The notes under the pieces were generated by a model. That model was not told the DNA's origin. It made no database searches and saw nothing but the letters and a program-made list of their open reading frames with translations. From Thuidium tamariscinum (Eukaryota > Streptophyta > Bryopsida > Hypnales > Thuidiaceae), in the NCBI GenBank assembly GCA_947034885.2, contig OX344751.2, forward strand, positions 34,895,582 to 34,959,581: DNA of 64,000 nucleotides. The letters are read 5' to 3'. This document shows, one piece after another, positions 13,081 through 24,730 of the stretch (positions are counted from its first letter, which is position 1; the number at the start of each line of letters is the position of its first letter). A program made the translations under genes and the position numbers.

Positions 13081-14694
13081 CAACTAATTAGGCTATCCTT
13101 ACAGTTTGTGGTGCTTAGGATGGGGCAAGTTCTATAGTTTAGGGTTCCTTAGGATGGGGCAGGTTATTCAGTTTAGGATTTAGGGTGAAACATGTTTAGG
13201 ATTGAAGTGCTAAAGAAACTGCAAATCAATCCATTGGGTGCACTCAGTGCCACAAAGCTACATGAGCTATAATAGATTCTTCTAAGTGGATGGCAACAAG
13301 AGATCAAGATTCATGGTGCAAATGCTGAAGTCGTGTCTCCCAAATGCTAGGTTTCTTGTACAATGCGTTGAGGTCAGTTGCTTTGCAATCACTAAATCCT
13401 TCACTTCTTTCAATTCTTTTGCCATATCAACCTTATTTCTTTATTTATATTCATCATAGTATTGTTGTGGAATGTGCAAGTTTTTTCATTGCGTTTTAGA
13501 AGTGAAAGGGAGGAGTTTTAGAAGCTACCATTTTGGTTTGCATTTCTTTTTTGCTAGACTATTGCTTTATTATTTGGCAAACATTTCTATAATGCATTCA
13601 GGGAGCAAAACAGTAGACGTTTTTTTATGCAACTTGTACTTTGGGGATTATATTTCGACAACTTTGTCTTGTGTTTCTGAATACACTGTGCATTGATTTA
13701 TGTACAAAGCATCCTCTGACTACATTCATGTAAGAATTTTTGTGGCTATGCTTTGTATATCTTCATGGTTTCAGCCTTCTTTCCATTGGTCTATCGTTTC
13801 AATGCGTTACATTTGTCTCAGGTTTGTGAATCTTGTTGGTTTTTATTTTTTGTTATTTTTCTCTACAGTTTATGGAGTATTCCACGTTTAATTGTTTTAC
13901 ATTGCAACGGTTGTGTCCAAATTGCTTTTCTAGCCTCTTTGCAATATCACATGTAAGGAAAATTTCTAAACCTTTAAGATTTTCATTTTGATCCTACAAA
14001 TGTTGGGGCTAAAGGTATAGATCTTTTTTACTTATAATGAACCTAGGGTATTCTAAATTTACATTGCAGGAATTTTAGAATGAAAGGTAGGGTGATTGAA
14101 ATGAGATGGTTTTAGGAATTTACCTAAAAATAGCCCAATTTAAATTCAACAAATGTACCTACATAGCCCCAACCCAATAGGGCCTTGCACACACATGATG
14201 TCTTGAGGTTATATTTAGTGCACCCCCCGAGGGATTTTCCTAGACATGCATAGTAGACGTGTCTGATGTTTCATTCAACATAACACATGTTCACGCCCTT
14301 GTCTAAAAAAACAAGGCTTTCTATTAGTGTAGGGAAGCATTTGCCCTTTGTTGTGCGCATGTTTGGGCAAAGGTACTTTTCACTTGACAATTTTCCTTAC
14401 AAGGATGCAATTGAGTTGTGGAAAAGTGCTGTAAAGTCTGGCCGACAAGGAGACGTTTGAACTAGGGGAGGACACTTCCCGTTTTTTAATAACGTACATG
14501 CAGCAGAATATAGGGTACATTTAAATAATCTTAGGTAAAATTTATAAAAATTTACATATAAAATAGGGGACATTAAAAAGGCAAAGTGTTTTAAAAATAA
14601 AATAGGGATGGTAATATGGCTGATTTTTCCGCTTTATGGTAAAATAGGGGCTCTTTTAATGTTGCCAAGTAATGATTACAAGTAATTGATAGCT

Positions 14695-14725
14695 GTGAGT
14701 CCCCGATTCGTCACCGGGGACTCAC
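14695..14725. repeat. perfect 11-bp inverted repeat at the LTR 5' end
   Basis: GTGAGTCCCCG (14,695-14,705) pairs with CGGGGACTCAC (14,715-14,725) across a 9-base loop. It begins one base inside the terminal TG, so it lies where integrase would bind. Confidence 0.85.
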
Positions 14726-16086
14726 GGGTTCTTTTTTCGAATTTATACATAAACTAAGGCGTATTTAGGCTCATAACACCCACAAAAGGGCATTAAACCT
14801 ATATTGGCATTACACATACCAATGTGCCATTTGGTCATTAGGTGGAATTTAGGATAGTTTACATCCAAAACGGGCCTGGTCTTAGCTAAATAGACACCAA
14901 AGTGATAGAGACATGCAGGATTAGGGTAAGAAGTCTAAAAAGGCCCTGTCTAGGCTAGGAAGTCCTCATAGGGGGATCTAGGAGGAATCCCCCACTCCCC
15001 ATAGCATCGAAGAGAATACGGATAAAATACTAACCTTGAAATGCAGGTACCGGGCAATTTTCTAATTCTAGGAGCTCACAGTGGAGATGGAGATTTGCAT
15101 TCAAGTGGGGGGATCCCATGGGTGGTCCCCTCTAAAATTTGGGAATTTTCCGACATTGTTTGGATATTTTTCCAGACGGTCAACCGCGGTGGACTTTGGA
15201 TGGGAATTCGAAAGAATATCCCAAAGTGCGGTAAAATCCCACTAAAAACCCGGCGAGGCGATCTCACACCAACGGAGCGCTTCCCCAAGTTTCAAGACAA
15301 AACGATAGTTGGAAGATCCCGAATCGGCGACATTCCTCCCCAATTGACAAATTAAATGACGAAAGCGGCGGTTGACCGGCGTACCGGGGCCATACAACAT
15401 CGGAACGGAGCCTATCTTGGGTCTATTCCTACCCCCTTCCATCTACTCAGAAGATTGGCGAAGGTTTGGGGTCCAAAATTGCTAAACTCCAAAAGTTGGG
15501 AATTTATCCCACCTTTGATCCCAGCTTACGCTAAGATTCTTCGGGAATTTGGACATAGTGTAAGGGATAAGGGATTTCCCTTTGACTAATTATGGCCTCC
15601 CGGAGCCAATGGCGCAATCCGTTTGCCATTTGGAGCTAAACTCCAAAAGTTAGCTTTTTGGGGACAGCACATGGAGAAGAAATGGGGGTTTTAGGCCCCC
15701 CAATGCATTTTTGGGGAGTTTGGGCCCCATTAGCCGTGGGAAACGCATAGGGAACGTGTGGGGAACTTCGGGCACATGTGGGAGCAAGTACCACCTCAAA
15801 AAGTTAGTGGAGGTGGCTCATGTGCTTTGGTGTAAGTAATTTCAAATTAAGTAGGTGGGAACACATAGGAACTTCTCCCATGTGAGAACTTGTAGATTTT
15901 GGGGAAGGTAAATTAGACGGTTTTGCAAGTTCTTGTAAGGTTAGGTAAGATTTGAATTTCTCAATTCAAATTGTGTAGATTTTAGGTGGATAATTAGATT
16001 TGGGAGGGGTAAACATGTACGGACCTCCTAAATTCCCTCATCTAGTTATTCTTAGTAGATTAAGGGGGGGGGTGCTCCCTTTTGGG

Positions 16087-16093
16087 TATAAAA
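16087..16093 (+). promoter_or_regulatory. TATA box of the LTR promoter
   Basis: TATAAAA in the context GGGTATAAAAGGGG, followed about 30 bases on by a CT-rich stretch (TCTCATTCTCTCTCTCT) typical of plant transcription starts. It lies in the middle of the 3-kb element, where the U3/R boundary would be expected. Confidence 0.55.
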
Positions 16094-16455
16094 GGGGCGG
16101 CATTCTCCTCTCATTCTCTCTCTCTCAACTCCTACCCATTTAAGGGAGGAGGACTATTGGGCCCGGGTTATGCCGGATTTCCTTTGGCTTTTGATGCCAA
16201 GGGAGCCTTTGATGGTCTTTTGGGGTTTTTACACCCTTTGGTAAGTATTATTTGTACTTGGGGACTTGAGACCCCTCTAAGTTGGTGAAACTTATTGCAA
16301 TCTAAGCTTGGTTTGCTCATTGTATTGTGTCACTATTGAAAGTTGTTGTGGGAGAGACTAGTGAGGAACCGAGGGGTGACTTGGGAGGTGACTTAGAGAG
16401 TATGCTTGCAATTTGTGCCTACCTCCTCCCCCCTTCTACTTGTGTATAAGGCTAA

Positions 16456-16586
16456 GCTAGTCCCATGAGGGACGGCGGAGCCTTGACCCTTTTCTAAATA
16501 CTTAGCCTTGATGCATAGGAAATCCCTCTCTTCTCCCCCTTCTCTTGTCCACGGGAATAGATTAGTCCCATGAGGGACGGCGGAGC
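16456..16586 (+). repeat. direct repeat inside the LTR
   Basis: TAGTCCCATGAGGGACGGCG plus GAGC occurs near 16,457 and again near 16,563, about 106 bp apart. Each copy is preceded by a CTCC/CCCTTCT pyrimidine tract, so it looks like a short tandem duplication in the putative R/U5 region. Confidence 0.75.
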
Positions 16587-16897
16587 TATAGCCCCCCCAA
16601 GTCTCTAGGCAATTAGAAGTCTTAGTCAAGTGTCAAAAATACATCCTCACGGCGAAGCTTTGAACCCCCTAAGTCTTAGCGGGGTGTCAAATGCAAGTTC
16701 CTTTACAATAGCAACAACGTTTAGTTTCCAACACCTTGGAAATTAACCCAACGTTTAGCTTTCAACAACTTAGTAAGCAAGTCCTCACTTAAACTAGGAG
16801 CAATTAGTGCCCCCCCAACCATTTAGCATTGCATGAGGAGTCAAAAACCAGGGTCCAGCGCAAGTCCAGAGCCAGCCCTGCAGAGCCAAGCCCCGCG

Positions 16898-16971
16898 TGG
16901 GTATTGGGGGGGCCGGGTATTTGGGGGGAGGCGGGTATATTGGGGGGGGCCGCAACAAGGGGGGAGGGCCG
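16898..16971 (+). repeat. G-run array with strong G-quadruplex potential
   Basis: Three units of about 18-21 bp, each GGGTAT followed by T/A and a run of 6-8 G, then a fourth run in AAGGGGGGAGGG. In total there are more than six separated runs of at least three G on one strand within 75 bases, in the downstream half of the LTR. Confidence 0.75.
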
Positions 16972-17822
16972 CAGCAGTGTAGGGGGAAAACATAGAAATT
17001 AGGTAGTTGAGGGGATAGAATAGAAATTAATTAAGCTAGGAAGCCATTGCAAAAAGACTTAATTGTAAGAAGCACCCGGGGAGGGATACTTAAAAGAGCC
17101 GGGGCCAAGACATGGAAATGATGGACGTAGTGTGGAGCGAAGAGAACCGGGTCCACGGAACGGAGGTGGGCCTCTAAACCTTCCTTTGATTTCATTTGTT
17201 AAAATACGATTAGGGGCTAATTAGTAGGAAAAGGTTAACATCCCAAGTGGGATTAAGGTCCGACAATTAGCAACCACAAATAGGAGGATAACCACAACTA
17301 GAATAGAAAGAAGAAGAAGGAATGCCAATATGTGGAGTAGAGGTACTCAATTAAAATACGTAAAGTAGAAGTAGAACAATACCAACATGTAGAGTAGATT
17401 AAAACCAAGACAAATACGTAGAATAGGATAAAAATACAAAGACATAGAGATAGGGTAGGAAATACCATAAGTAAAGTGGGCTAAAACAAACCCAAACACA
17501 TAGAAGTAGAATAAACAAGAACAAAGCAGAAGAGTAGGACAAGAGAATGAAACACATCGAGTAAGCAACAATTAGAAGTAGGATAAGAGAACGAAACAAC
17601 CCTTAGTAGGATAGTTAGGATAGTAAAAAAGATTCATTGCTTGGAAGGCACAATGGATTGACGCTTAGACACCCGTAGGTAGTAGAATTGTTAGAGCTTG
17701 GTTGTGATCGCTTAATTCGAAGGGTGGGAATGAAGCGCCCACAATAGCCCCCCCTAAAAATCCCCCACCGCCGCACGTGGGTCCCCCAAATATACAAGAA
17801 GTGTCCTCCCCGGGCGTTTGAA

Positions 17823-19993
17823 GTAGCTGTAACAGACTAGGAGCAATGCAACAATATCCTCCAAGCACTACTTGTTTTTTTTAGTTTTCATGAGGTTAAG
17901 CTGGCTCTTCCACTCAAGTTTTACTTGACCTCAAGCTCAACAGTGGTGCCCTGGTTCTTGTTGTTGAATAGTGGGTCAGCAACTTCATGAGAGTTTGATG
18001 TAGTAGCGATTCAATTGCTGAAGGAATTCTTCACTGTGGCAGTATATTGTGCAACTTGGTGGAGTGACGTGATTTTAGAAATAGAGGACAACGGAAGGAA
18101 CGTGGCGTGGATGACATGTTACATTTTTTACTAACTTTCTAATGTGGCGTGTGTGTTTTGCGATGTGCAGGACATTGATACTGCAAATTGGGCAATCATA
18201 GAAGATTCAATTTCCTTATCAATGAAATGCTTTTTAGAAGTGTGGCACTTATTTTAGTTTCAATATTAGTTTCCCTTTATTTTGAAAAAGACAGTAATGT
18301 TAATTCATTGTTAGTGTTTGTAAATGATACCACTTGCACACAAAGTTGCAAGAATGCAACACCTTGGAAAAATGCTTAGCAATTGCATCTTATTCACAAA
18401 AATAAAGTATAGCATTTTGTCTTCCATCTGAGCAGCACCTGTATCGCAAATGTCAATCTATCAAAAAAAAATACATGTATATGCAAGTCGACAATTCTCA
18501 TATTAATTTATTACCCAAGTTTTACAAACGGAATTAGGGATCGCGGTTACAGCTCCATGGCCCACCATGGTCATAGCCCTCAAGCGATTAAGGGGAAATA
18601 AGTTCTGGGAACATGACAGACAGACAGAATGGATGGATGGAATGGATGGAAGGACGGATGGATGGACTTCAATACCTTAGTTTGCCGGCGCGAAGCTTGC
18701 TTGCTGTGGATTTTTGAGCTTCGAGGATCGTCTAGGAGAGGATGTAAATTGGCATGTGGTAGGTTGCAGAACGAATCGCTTTACCGTCATTGCGGTTTGT
18801 GATTACGAATTTGGAGCTTCAGCTAATTTTGTAGGACATGTAGGATTAGACGACCAAGTTTATCATGATGTCTGCCACAACCGAGTGCTGATCGATCTTA
18901 AGATCTTCCTTGGAATGCTTTGGTCTGGCCTTCGGCATTTCTGTCCTCGCACATGATCGTCAGCTTTGCTAAATTCTTCTGTCAATCCCTTAATCAAATG
19001 TAAGTGGCGACAAGCTTTACGATTTTTAGTCCAGCTAACTCGTTTTTCTACTCTTGAGCACGTTTTACTGCACTTGAGAGCTTAATTGTTCCGATTCGAT
19101 GACGCCAGTGAGTTCAATCGCGTTTAATTTCCATGTAATGCATTTGTTGCGACATCGTTAGTTTCGATTACGTTCATCGAACTATAGACATCTGCTTAAG
19201 CAGCTTCCGAAAATTAGGTCGTCTTAACCGATTTGTTGTTCGTCTATTGCGTGTGGTTGCGACAGAAGTCAATTGATTGAGTGGATGAGGTTTGTTTCAG
19301 CGGATTTTTGTGTGCTTTGGTTGCAGAGGCTCTCAGTTCTCAGCAGAGATGGATTGGTTTGCAACAGAACCCTAGAGGACGCTGATCGGCCAATGTATCC
19401 CCACCGACAGGCAAGTTGGTTTATATGTATAGAGGATAGTCTTTTCATCATTTTAACCAACATGTAGGAGTGTGAGTTTGGGAGACCACTTATGAGCTAC
19501 GGAGGGAGTACTTCGGGAAACTTCAAGTGACAGTAGAAAAACACAATTTCATACAGAGATCATGGGCTATAGATATTTAGCCGAGTAATTCTCGAGCCTC
19601 TTGCTAGAAAGTCCAACCAATTGTACGAATAGTTGAATTGCTGTTGGTAACAGCGATCATTATAGGAGATGCGATCAGGTCAGTAGCGGTTTTAGTACCT
19701 ATTATCTTATGAGTCCCCTGTCGTTTATTGCGATGTTCCATCTGATGTTGGAGTAGGTTTGAGCTTATCCCTGGATTATTGCACTTGCTTCACTTAATAA
19801 ATTGTGTAGTGGCACTTATTGTTTTTTCCTAGTTTGTAAGCTTTTTATATAGTGGGGTTCGTTTTGAGGGTTCTGGGATGCTGTATTTTGTAACATGGAT
19901 CTTGATTCTGTTGTGTATGGACCGTTGATGACGCTTGTGATGTTCTCATCAGCTTACTCAGCATTGGCGCTTACAGGGCTTGAGTGCGATTAA
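17823..19993. other. upstream region of the TNL gene
   Basis: There is no convincing gene. An 80-codon frame at 18,714-18,956 (+) has no recognised domain. A GGAT/GACA microsatellite lies at about 18,619-18,666. From roughly 18,700 the GC content rises and regular intron-like words appear, so 5' UTR exons and the promoter of the TNL gene may lie here; I cannot place the transcription start. Confidence 0.45.
18619..18666 (+). repeat. GACA/GGAT microsatellite
   Basis: (GACA)3 followed by interrupted GGAT and GGAAT repeats, about 48 bp. Confidence 0.85.
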
Positions 19994-22900
19994 ATGTCAC
20001 TCATGGGAGACAACTTCAACGTTGATAAGTCTGAGGAAATGCTTAAGGACCTTGGTTCTGACTCGGTGGGGAGGATTGTACTTGTGGGATCTGAGGAAGA
20101 TGAGGTTCTAGTTAATCTTTCCTTCTTTAGTCTAGTAGATGTATTTGTGGCCATTATTCCAGTCACTTGATCACTAAATTGATTATTTACATTCTATTTG
20201 TTTGCATACCTTGTTCTGGACTAATGTGCCGTGTTGTTATTGGATATTTATCAGGGAATACCATCCATATTCTTGTGTCATCACTCATCTGGAGTCCTTG
20301 GTGCTGACTCGGGGAGACCTTCAAAGAGAGCACAAAATGTGGAGGGGAAGAGGTAAGACACGTATTATGTTGGTCATTATAAATCCAAATTCTGGTTCAA
20401 ATCTCAATTATTTGCAACAATCCTCATGTATCAACATCATGCACGATTATTCATGCAGTATGTTGTATGTTGCAACTACTTTGACCAATTACTCTGTCAG
20501 CACCAAGGACTCTTTGACCAATTACTCTGTCCGTGGCAGATGTTTTGAGAGCGAACTGAAAGAGACCAGGCATAGGATATTTCTAAGTCATTCTGGACAG
20601 CAGAAGGATTTTGTTGAGCAATTATGCGTGGATCTTGAGAAGATGGGCTATTTGTTTCCTTTTTTTGACCAGAGAAGCCACAGTTTACCAAAGGGCAAGG
20701 GTTTTGCCTCTCTTATTTTGGAGGCTGCTAGAAGTTGCCATGTTGCTGTAGTTGTGTTGTCAGAAATGTTCATGGTTTCCAAGTGGCCGATGATTGAATT
20801 GGTTACATTTTATGAAGCTCAGAAGGGCGAGAATCCAGGGTTAATGTTGATGCCCGTTTTCTACAAGTTATCAATTGACGATCTTAAAGATCAGTCTAAT
20901 ATCGATCGTTGGATGCTGAAGTGGAGAGAGCATGAGAGTGCTGATCGCGAACGAATTAATGCGAACAAGTGGCGGGAGGTCGTGCATGCGTTGCTTGGAT
21001 TGAATGGGTTCATTTTTTATCAGTCAGATGTTCCGAAGGCGCAGAAGTCAACTGGAATTATCTACCGGTCGGAGGTAGAGTACAGACGAGCTATTGAGCG
21101 AGAGATTTTAAAGATGTCGCCTCCAAACTTCTTGTTTGGTTCTTCTAGAACTGTGGTTGGTTTTGGTCGCCTTTGTGAGGTATGTCAAATGCTTTTTCAT
21201 GCGATGATCTGATTGTGTATGTGTAGCAGAAACGGATTTTGGATTGTCAATATAACATATAGAATTTTTAGTGGAATTTTCTAAATATCCATAATTCTCT
21301 CGATAGATCTATATTAATTGTCCTTCTAATATGAGGCCTCCTTCTGTCCCACTAGTTGCTAATGACAATGATGTGTTATCCACTTCATGCAAATTAGAAA
21401 CCAGTCATTCTTTATCATTGATATATGCTTTACTCAAGTCATTCAGATTTCATTCTTATCAACTTCTTCGTTTCTTCCAGATGTTGTCACGCCAATTTTT
21501 AGAAGACTCTGCAACAGGATTGTTGTTGCTAGGTTTGTACGGGATTCCCGGACTTGGCAAGACAACGATGCTGGAGTCATTATGTGATTATTTTTGGTGT
21601 AAATTGGGGATGAAGGTATGTTACGTGGACTTGGATGATTCGTCCAAAAGCCAAGTAGAGCGGCAACAGGTGGTTTTGAAAGAGCTGTGTGAATTTGAGC
21701 ATGAAGCATTGAGAGATCTCCATAACGATAAGCAGGTGATGCACCTTGATTCAATTAGCATGAGCTATGTCAGTCCCATGGGTCTCACACTATCTGTTTA
21801 TCAAGCCGTTTGCACAAGCATTTACCATCATTTCTTAGATAAATTGTGTTGCATGTATTAGGACAACGTAGAAGGTCACAGAAGCATGTGTTTTTGTGGC
21901 ATGATATTGCTTTCTGAGGCATTTTTGAAATATTTTTGTCATGACCAGAGTGAAATGAAATTCTAGATCATTTTGTCATCTTTTGAAGAAATGTGAGTTT
22001 TTGTGTGCAACATATTTACCTCATGATTAACGCTATTGGTTTCAACTTGTTGTGTGAACTCGGCAGGGATGGAATTTAATGAAACAGTTCGTGAGTCAAG
22101 ATGGGAAACACCGATTTCCAGTTGTTTTAGCACTGGACAATGTTACTGTCGATTCGCAAAATGAAGCTCGAGCTTACCTTGAGGTTGGATTTTGCCCCGG
22201 CAGCAGAATTATGTTCACGTCAAGAAGCGAAGCGATTTTGAAGGAGTTGCTTCTGGAAGAGCGATTTTGCAAGCCAGTGCCAAAGTTGACGAAGATGGAA
22301 GCAAAAACCATTACTTCGGAAATATGTTTTCCTCGGACGGACTTGCTTACTTCTGTTCAGGACCAAGCTCTTGAATTGTGTCTTGAACAATGCCAGTTTC
22401 CAACAGATACGGGTGGATATCATTATAATTGTCAGAAACAATATCACCCCTTTGCATTAAAAGCATTGGCAAATTCCTTTCGTATGAGTAGAGTCAAGCA
22501 GAAACCTTTGTGGTTTTGTGAGGAAGACCTCACTGAAGAGTTTGATCGAGATCCTCACGCGGATCTATTCAAGATTATGGAGAGGCAATTCAAATGCCTG
22601 GGTCCCAGAGAGCAGCTCTACTTCTTGGATGTTGCTGTATTTGGAGTTGAATGGGTTAAGTCTGCATGTAAACTGGGAGAGATTTTGGTCCCTACGACTG
22701 AGTATTGGATAAATTGGCTTGCAGAATTGCACAATGCAGAAAAAAAATCTGTGAAAAAAAGTGTAAGTACCTCTTTTTCTTGTTTTTTCAATGTGGCTTT
22801 CACGGGTACTTGAATAATCTTAACTGTCTGTGTTTGACAGAAGACTCATCAGTAGCAATATTCTAATTAAGCGGACTCCGTTTTTTGACAATCCTGGCTG

Positions 22901-24190
22901 AAACTTACGCCACGTTTCGACAAACAAAAATTTGACTAGACAAGATGTGTCTAATGTGTGCAGTTAAAGCAATTGGAGAGGTTTGGCATGATTAAATTGC
23001 AGTATGGTATTGGAGGGGTGACTATGCATCAGCTCTATAGAGAATTTGCAGTTTGGTTTGTGACCGAGGAGAACTCATTTTCTAAAAATGAATGGCATGC
23101 GAGAAATAGAAGACGGATGGTGGACTTCAAGAGCCGGCACATTCCAAGAGATGAAATGAAACAGTGGGAATCCCTTGTGCTGCTACAACTGATTTCCTGC
23201 ACGGAGTTAAGAGAGCTGGACCTGGACAAGCTCGATCGTCTCCGTCATCTTGAGCTTCAGGAGCTGAAGAATTTGGAGAAACTGGTTCTTCCATCAAAGA
23301 ATGATTCAATGAGAGTTTTGTGGTTGTCTAATCTGGATTCACTAAAGCTGATTGATTTTGGATCCTGTTGTAGCTTGCAAGTGATCGTGATCACAAGGTG
23401 CTCGAACTTAGGACGACCTCTGAAAATCGAGAGGTGCTCCGAATTGAAGACATTGGCGAGTGATATCCATCTTTACCCACTGAAGGACATCAGATCTGCG
23501 GTGGCTATAGGCAAATCATTGCGAGATCTCTATTTAAGCAGCTTCCTTAGCGAGACTGATGAGCTGAACCTCCAAGACTTGCGCTTTTGCGACCGACTGA
23601 TGAGGCTTACTCTAGATGGTCTCCTGTCGTGGAGGGTTCAGGGACTCGAACAGGTGACAAGTCTCTCTCAGCTCACGTTGTTGGATTGCGGCCTTACAAA
23701 GGCTCCCGAAATAAGTCCAATGACCAGAGTGCATATCAAGGAACCGACTGTGGGGTATTGGGTCGGGTGGATTGGCGCGGAACAGTTCTGCCGACAACTG
23801 CTCAGTCTCTCTTTCCGTGGTGAGTCGTTCACGAGGGATTTCGCAAACAGTAGACTCATTGACCATGATGCAGTGGACAGAACTCTCTCACCTGAACTAC
23901 AAAGACTCCAGTTGGAATTTCCACCCTTACGAATTAGTGAATTGACGCCTCTCAACTGGGGGGGGAATAGGCATGGGCAACCCCAATTGTGGGTCAAAAA
24001 GAGTGCACTCAATTGCAGAGCCTTTTCTCATACCTTTGGGGTTGATTTTATTTCCGGATACCGAGTCGGAACTCCCCAATCCCGGGATGACGTCGCCACA
24101 ATTCGCACGTGTTTCTTTTGCGGTGGTCTGCACTCCGGAAGCTGGAATTCATTGAGGTATAAACAGGGTTTCCTTGATGTCTATTCATGA
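19994..24190 (+). CDS. TIR-NB-ARC-LRR (TNL) immune receptor, six exons, ~1008 aa
   Basis: The predicted product is an intracellular nucleotide-binding immune receptor that would sense effectors and signal through TIR NADase activity (family knowledge). Exons are 19994-20104, 20255-20352, 20540-21179, 21481-21735, 22067-22762 and 22964-24190; every junction is GT/AG and every phase closes. The TIR is at about 80-235 (HRIFLSHSG; SKWPMIEL supplies the conserved Trp and the likely catalytic Glu156). NB-ARC has P-loop GIPGLGKTT (304-312), kinase-2 VVLALDN (387-393), RNBS-B GSRIMFTSR (413-421) and a GLPLA-like HPFALKALA (495-503). The MHD motif reads MHQ (621-623). Irregular LRRs follow at about 668-860. 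An 80-residue N-terminal extension and a C-terminal tail after an 8-G run (23958-23965) match nothing I know; a frameshift there is possible. The 37-codon first exon is the least certain. Confidence 0.85.
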
Positions 24191-24730
24191 TTTTATTGGT
24201 TCCAGTAAATAGGGTCTGAATCACTTTTGGGAAGTGAAATGATTGCAGTATTCAATATCCACTGTATGTACAAATTCGTTTGAAAGGATACAGTGACTCA
24301 CTAAACTGAGCTAGTCTTTAGAATAGTTGTATTCGTAGAGTCTATGCACAAGAATGAGTCCTTGAAATTGTGAAAGTGTGAACGCACAAGTTGTAGTGCA
24401 CACAAAAGCATGTGGGGTTTGCTTGATGACCTTCGTGACTTCCTGAGGTGGTTTTCGATACAGTTAAGGCCAGAGTGGCCTTGCATGCATCGGACATACT
24501 TTTCAGGGACTCTACATGGAATTGTACAGTAAGCTTACAGTTGCATGAAGAGAATCTACATTTTAGGGGGAGGTCCATGAAAAGTGTATGAGGCAACTTT
24601 TTGACTTTTTGAAAACTAATTTTTAAATTGGGTTTGAACTTTTTGGTTGTTTTTAGTTTGACTACAAGACAAAGCTACTCCTAAAATGTTGTCTCTCCCA
24701 AGTTACATTGATTGAAGTGTCTATCCTCTC
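24191..24730. other. 3' flank of the TNL gene
   Basis: Nothing coding is recognised. Presumably this is 3' UTR and spacer up to the fold-back element. No clear terminator; the AATAAA signal is not present immediately downstream of the stop. Confidence 0.4.

Larger units (their letters stand above)
8960..14453. other. 5.5 kb AT-rich repeat DNA between the two MITE copies
   Basis: It contains old dispersed repeats (9,740-10,600 and 12,490-13,080), a 26-bp tandem array (11,013-11,190) and a CACTA-like fragment (about 11,340-11,590, sharing the GTTTTTTGCTTGTC word and CATGTTTTCTATAATGTT with the element at 48.97 kb). A 68-codon frame at 12,128-12,334 (+) and frames at 13,472-13,956 (+) have no recognisable domain. 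I see no gene. Confidence 0.5.
14694..17743 (+). mobile_element. probable 3,050-bp solo LTR (TG...CA) nested in MITE B
   Basis: The insertion begins TGTGAGTCCCC and ends GCGCCCACA. The 5-bp direct repeat ATAGC flanks it (14,689-14,693 and 17,744-17,748). TG/CA ends with a 5-bp duplication are the hallmark of LTR retrotransposon integration. I found no second copy of either end inside, no primer-binding site and no gag or pol frame, so one complete long LTR left by recombination is the simplest reading. A TATA box at 16,087 would make U3 about 1.4 kb. The strand is taken from that TATA box. Alternative: a non-autonomous element with unrecognised short LTRs. Confidence 0.7.
14462..17814 (-). 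mobile_element. 298-bp hAT-like MITE, copy B, split by a later insertion
   Basis: The left end CTAGGGGAGGACACTTC and right end (inward, other strand) CCCGGGGAGGACACTTC match copy A in reverse orientation. An 8-bp direct repeat CGTTTGAA flanks it at 14,454-14,461 and 17,815-17,822. Removing the nested element (14,694-17,743) and one copy of its 5-bp duplication leaves 298 bp, exactly the length of copy A. The reconstructed empty site reads through smoothly. Confidence 0.85.

Noticed and set aside
15041..15589. Short frames inside the 3-kb LTR as possible gag or pol
   Set aside because: No zinc knuckle, protease, integrase or reverse-transcriptase motif; both strands have similar frames.
8654..17814. 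One 9-kb transposon with ~300-bp terminal inverted repeats
   Set aside because: Each 300-bp arm has its own 17-bp termini and its own, different, perfect 8-bp target duplication, so they are two separate MITEs and not ends of one element.
20202..20539. Continuous reading of the TNL first frame from 20,202
   Set aside because: GT at 20,353 and AG at 20,538-20,539 bound an intron; using exons 19994-20104 and 20255-20352 instead gives closed phases into the TIR exon.
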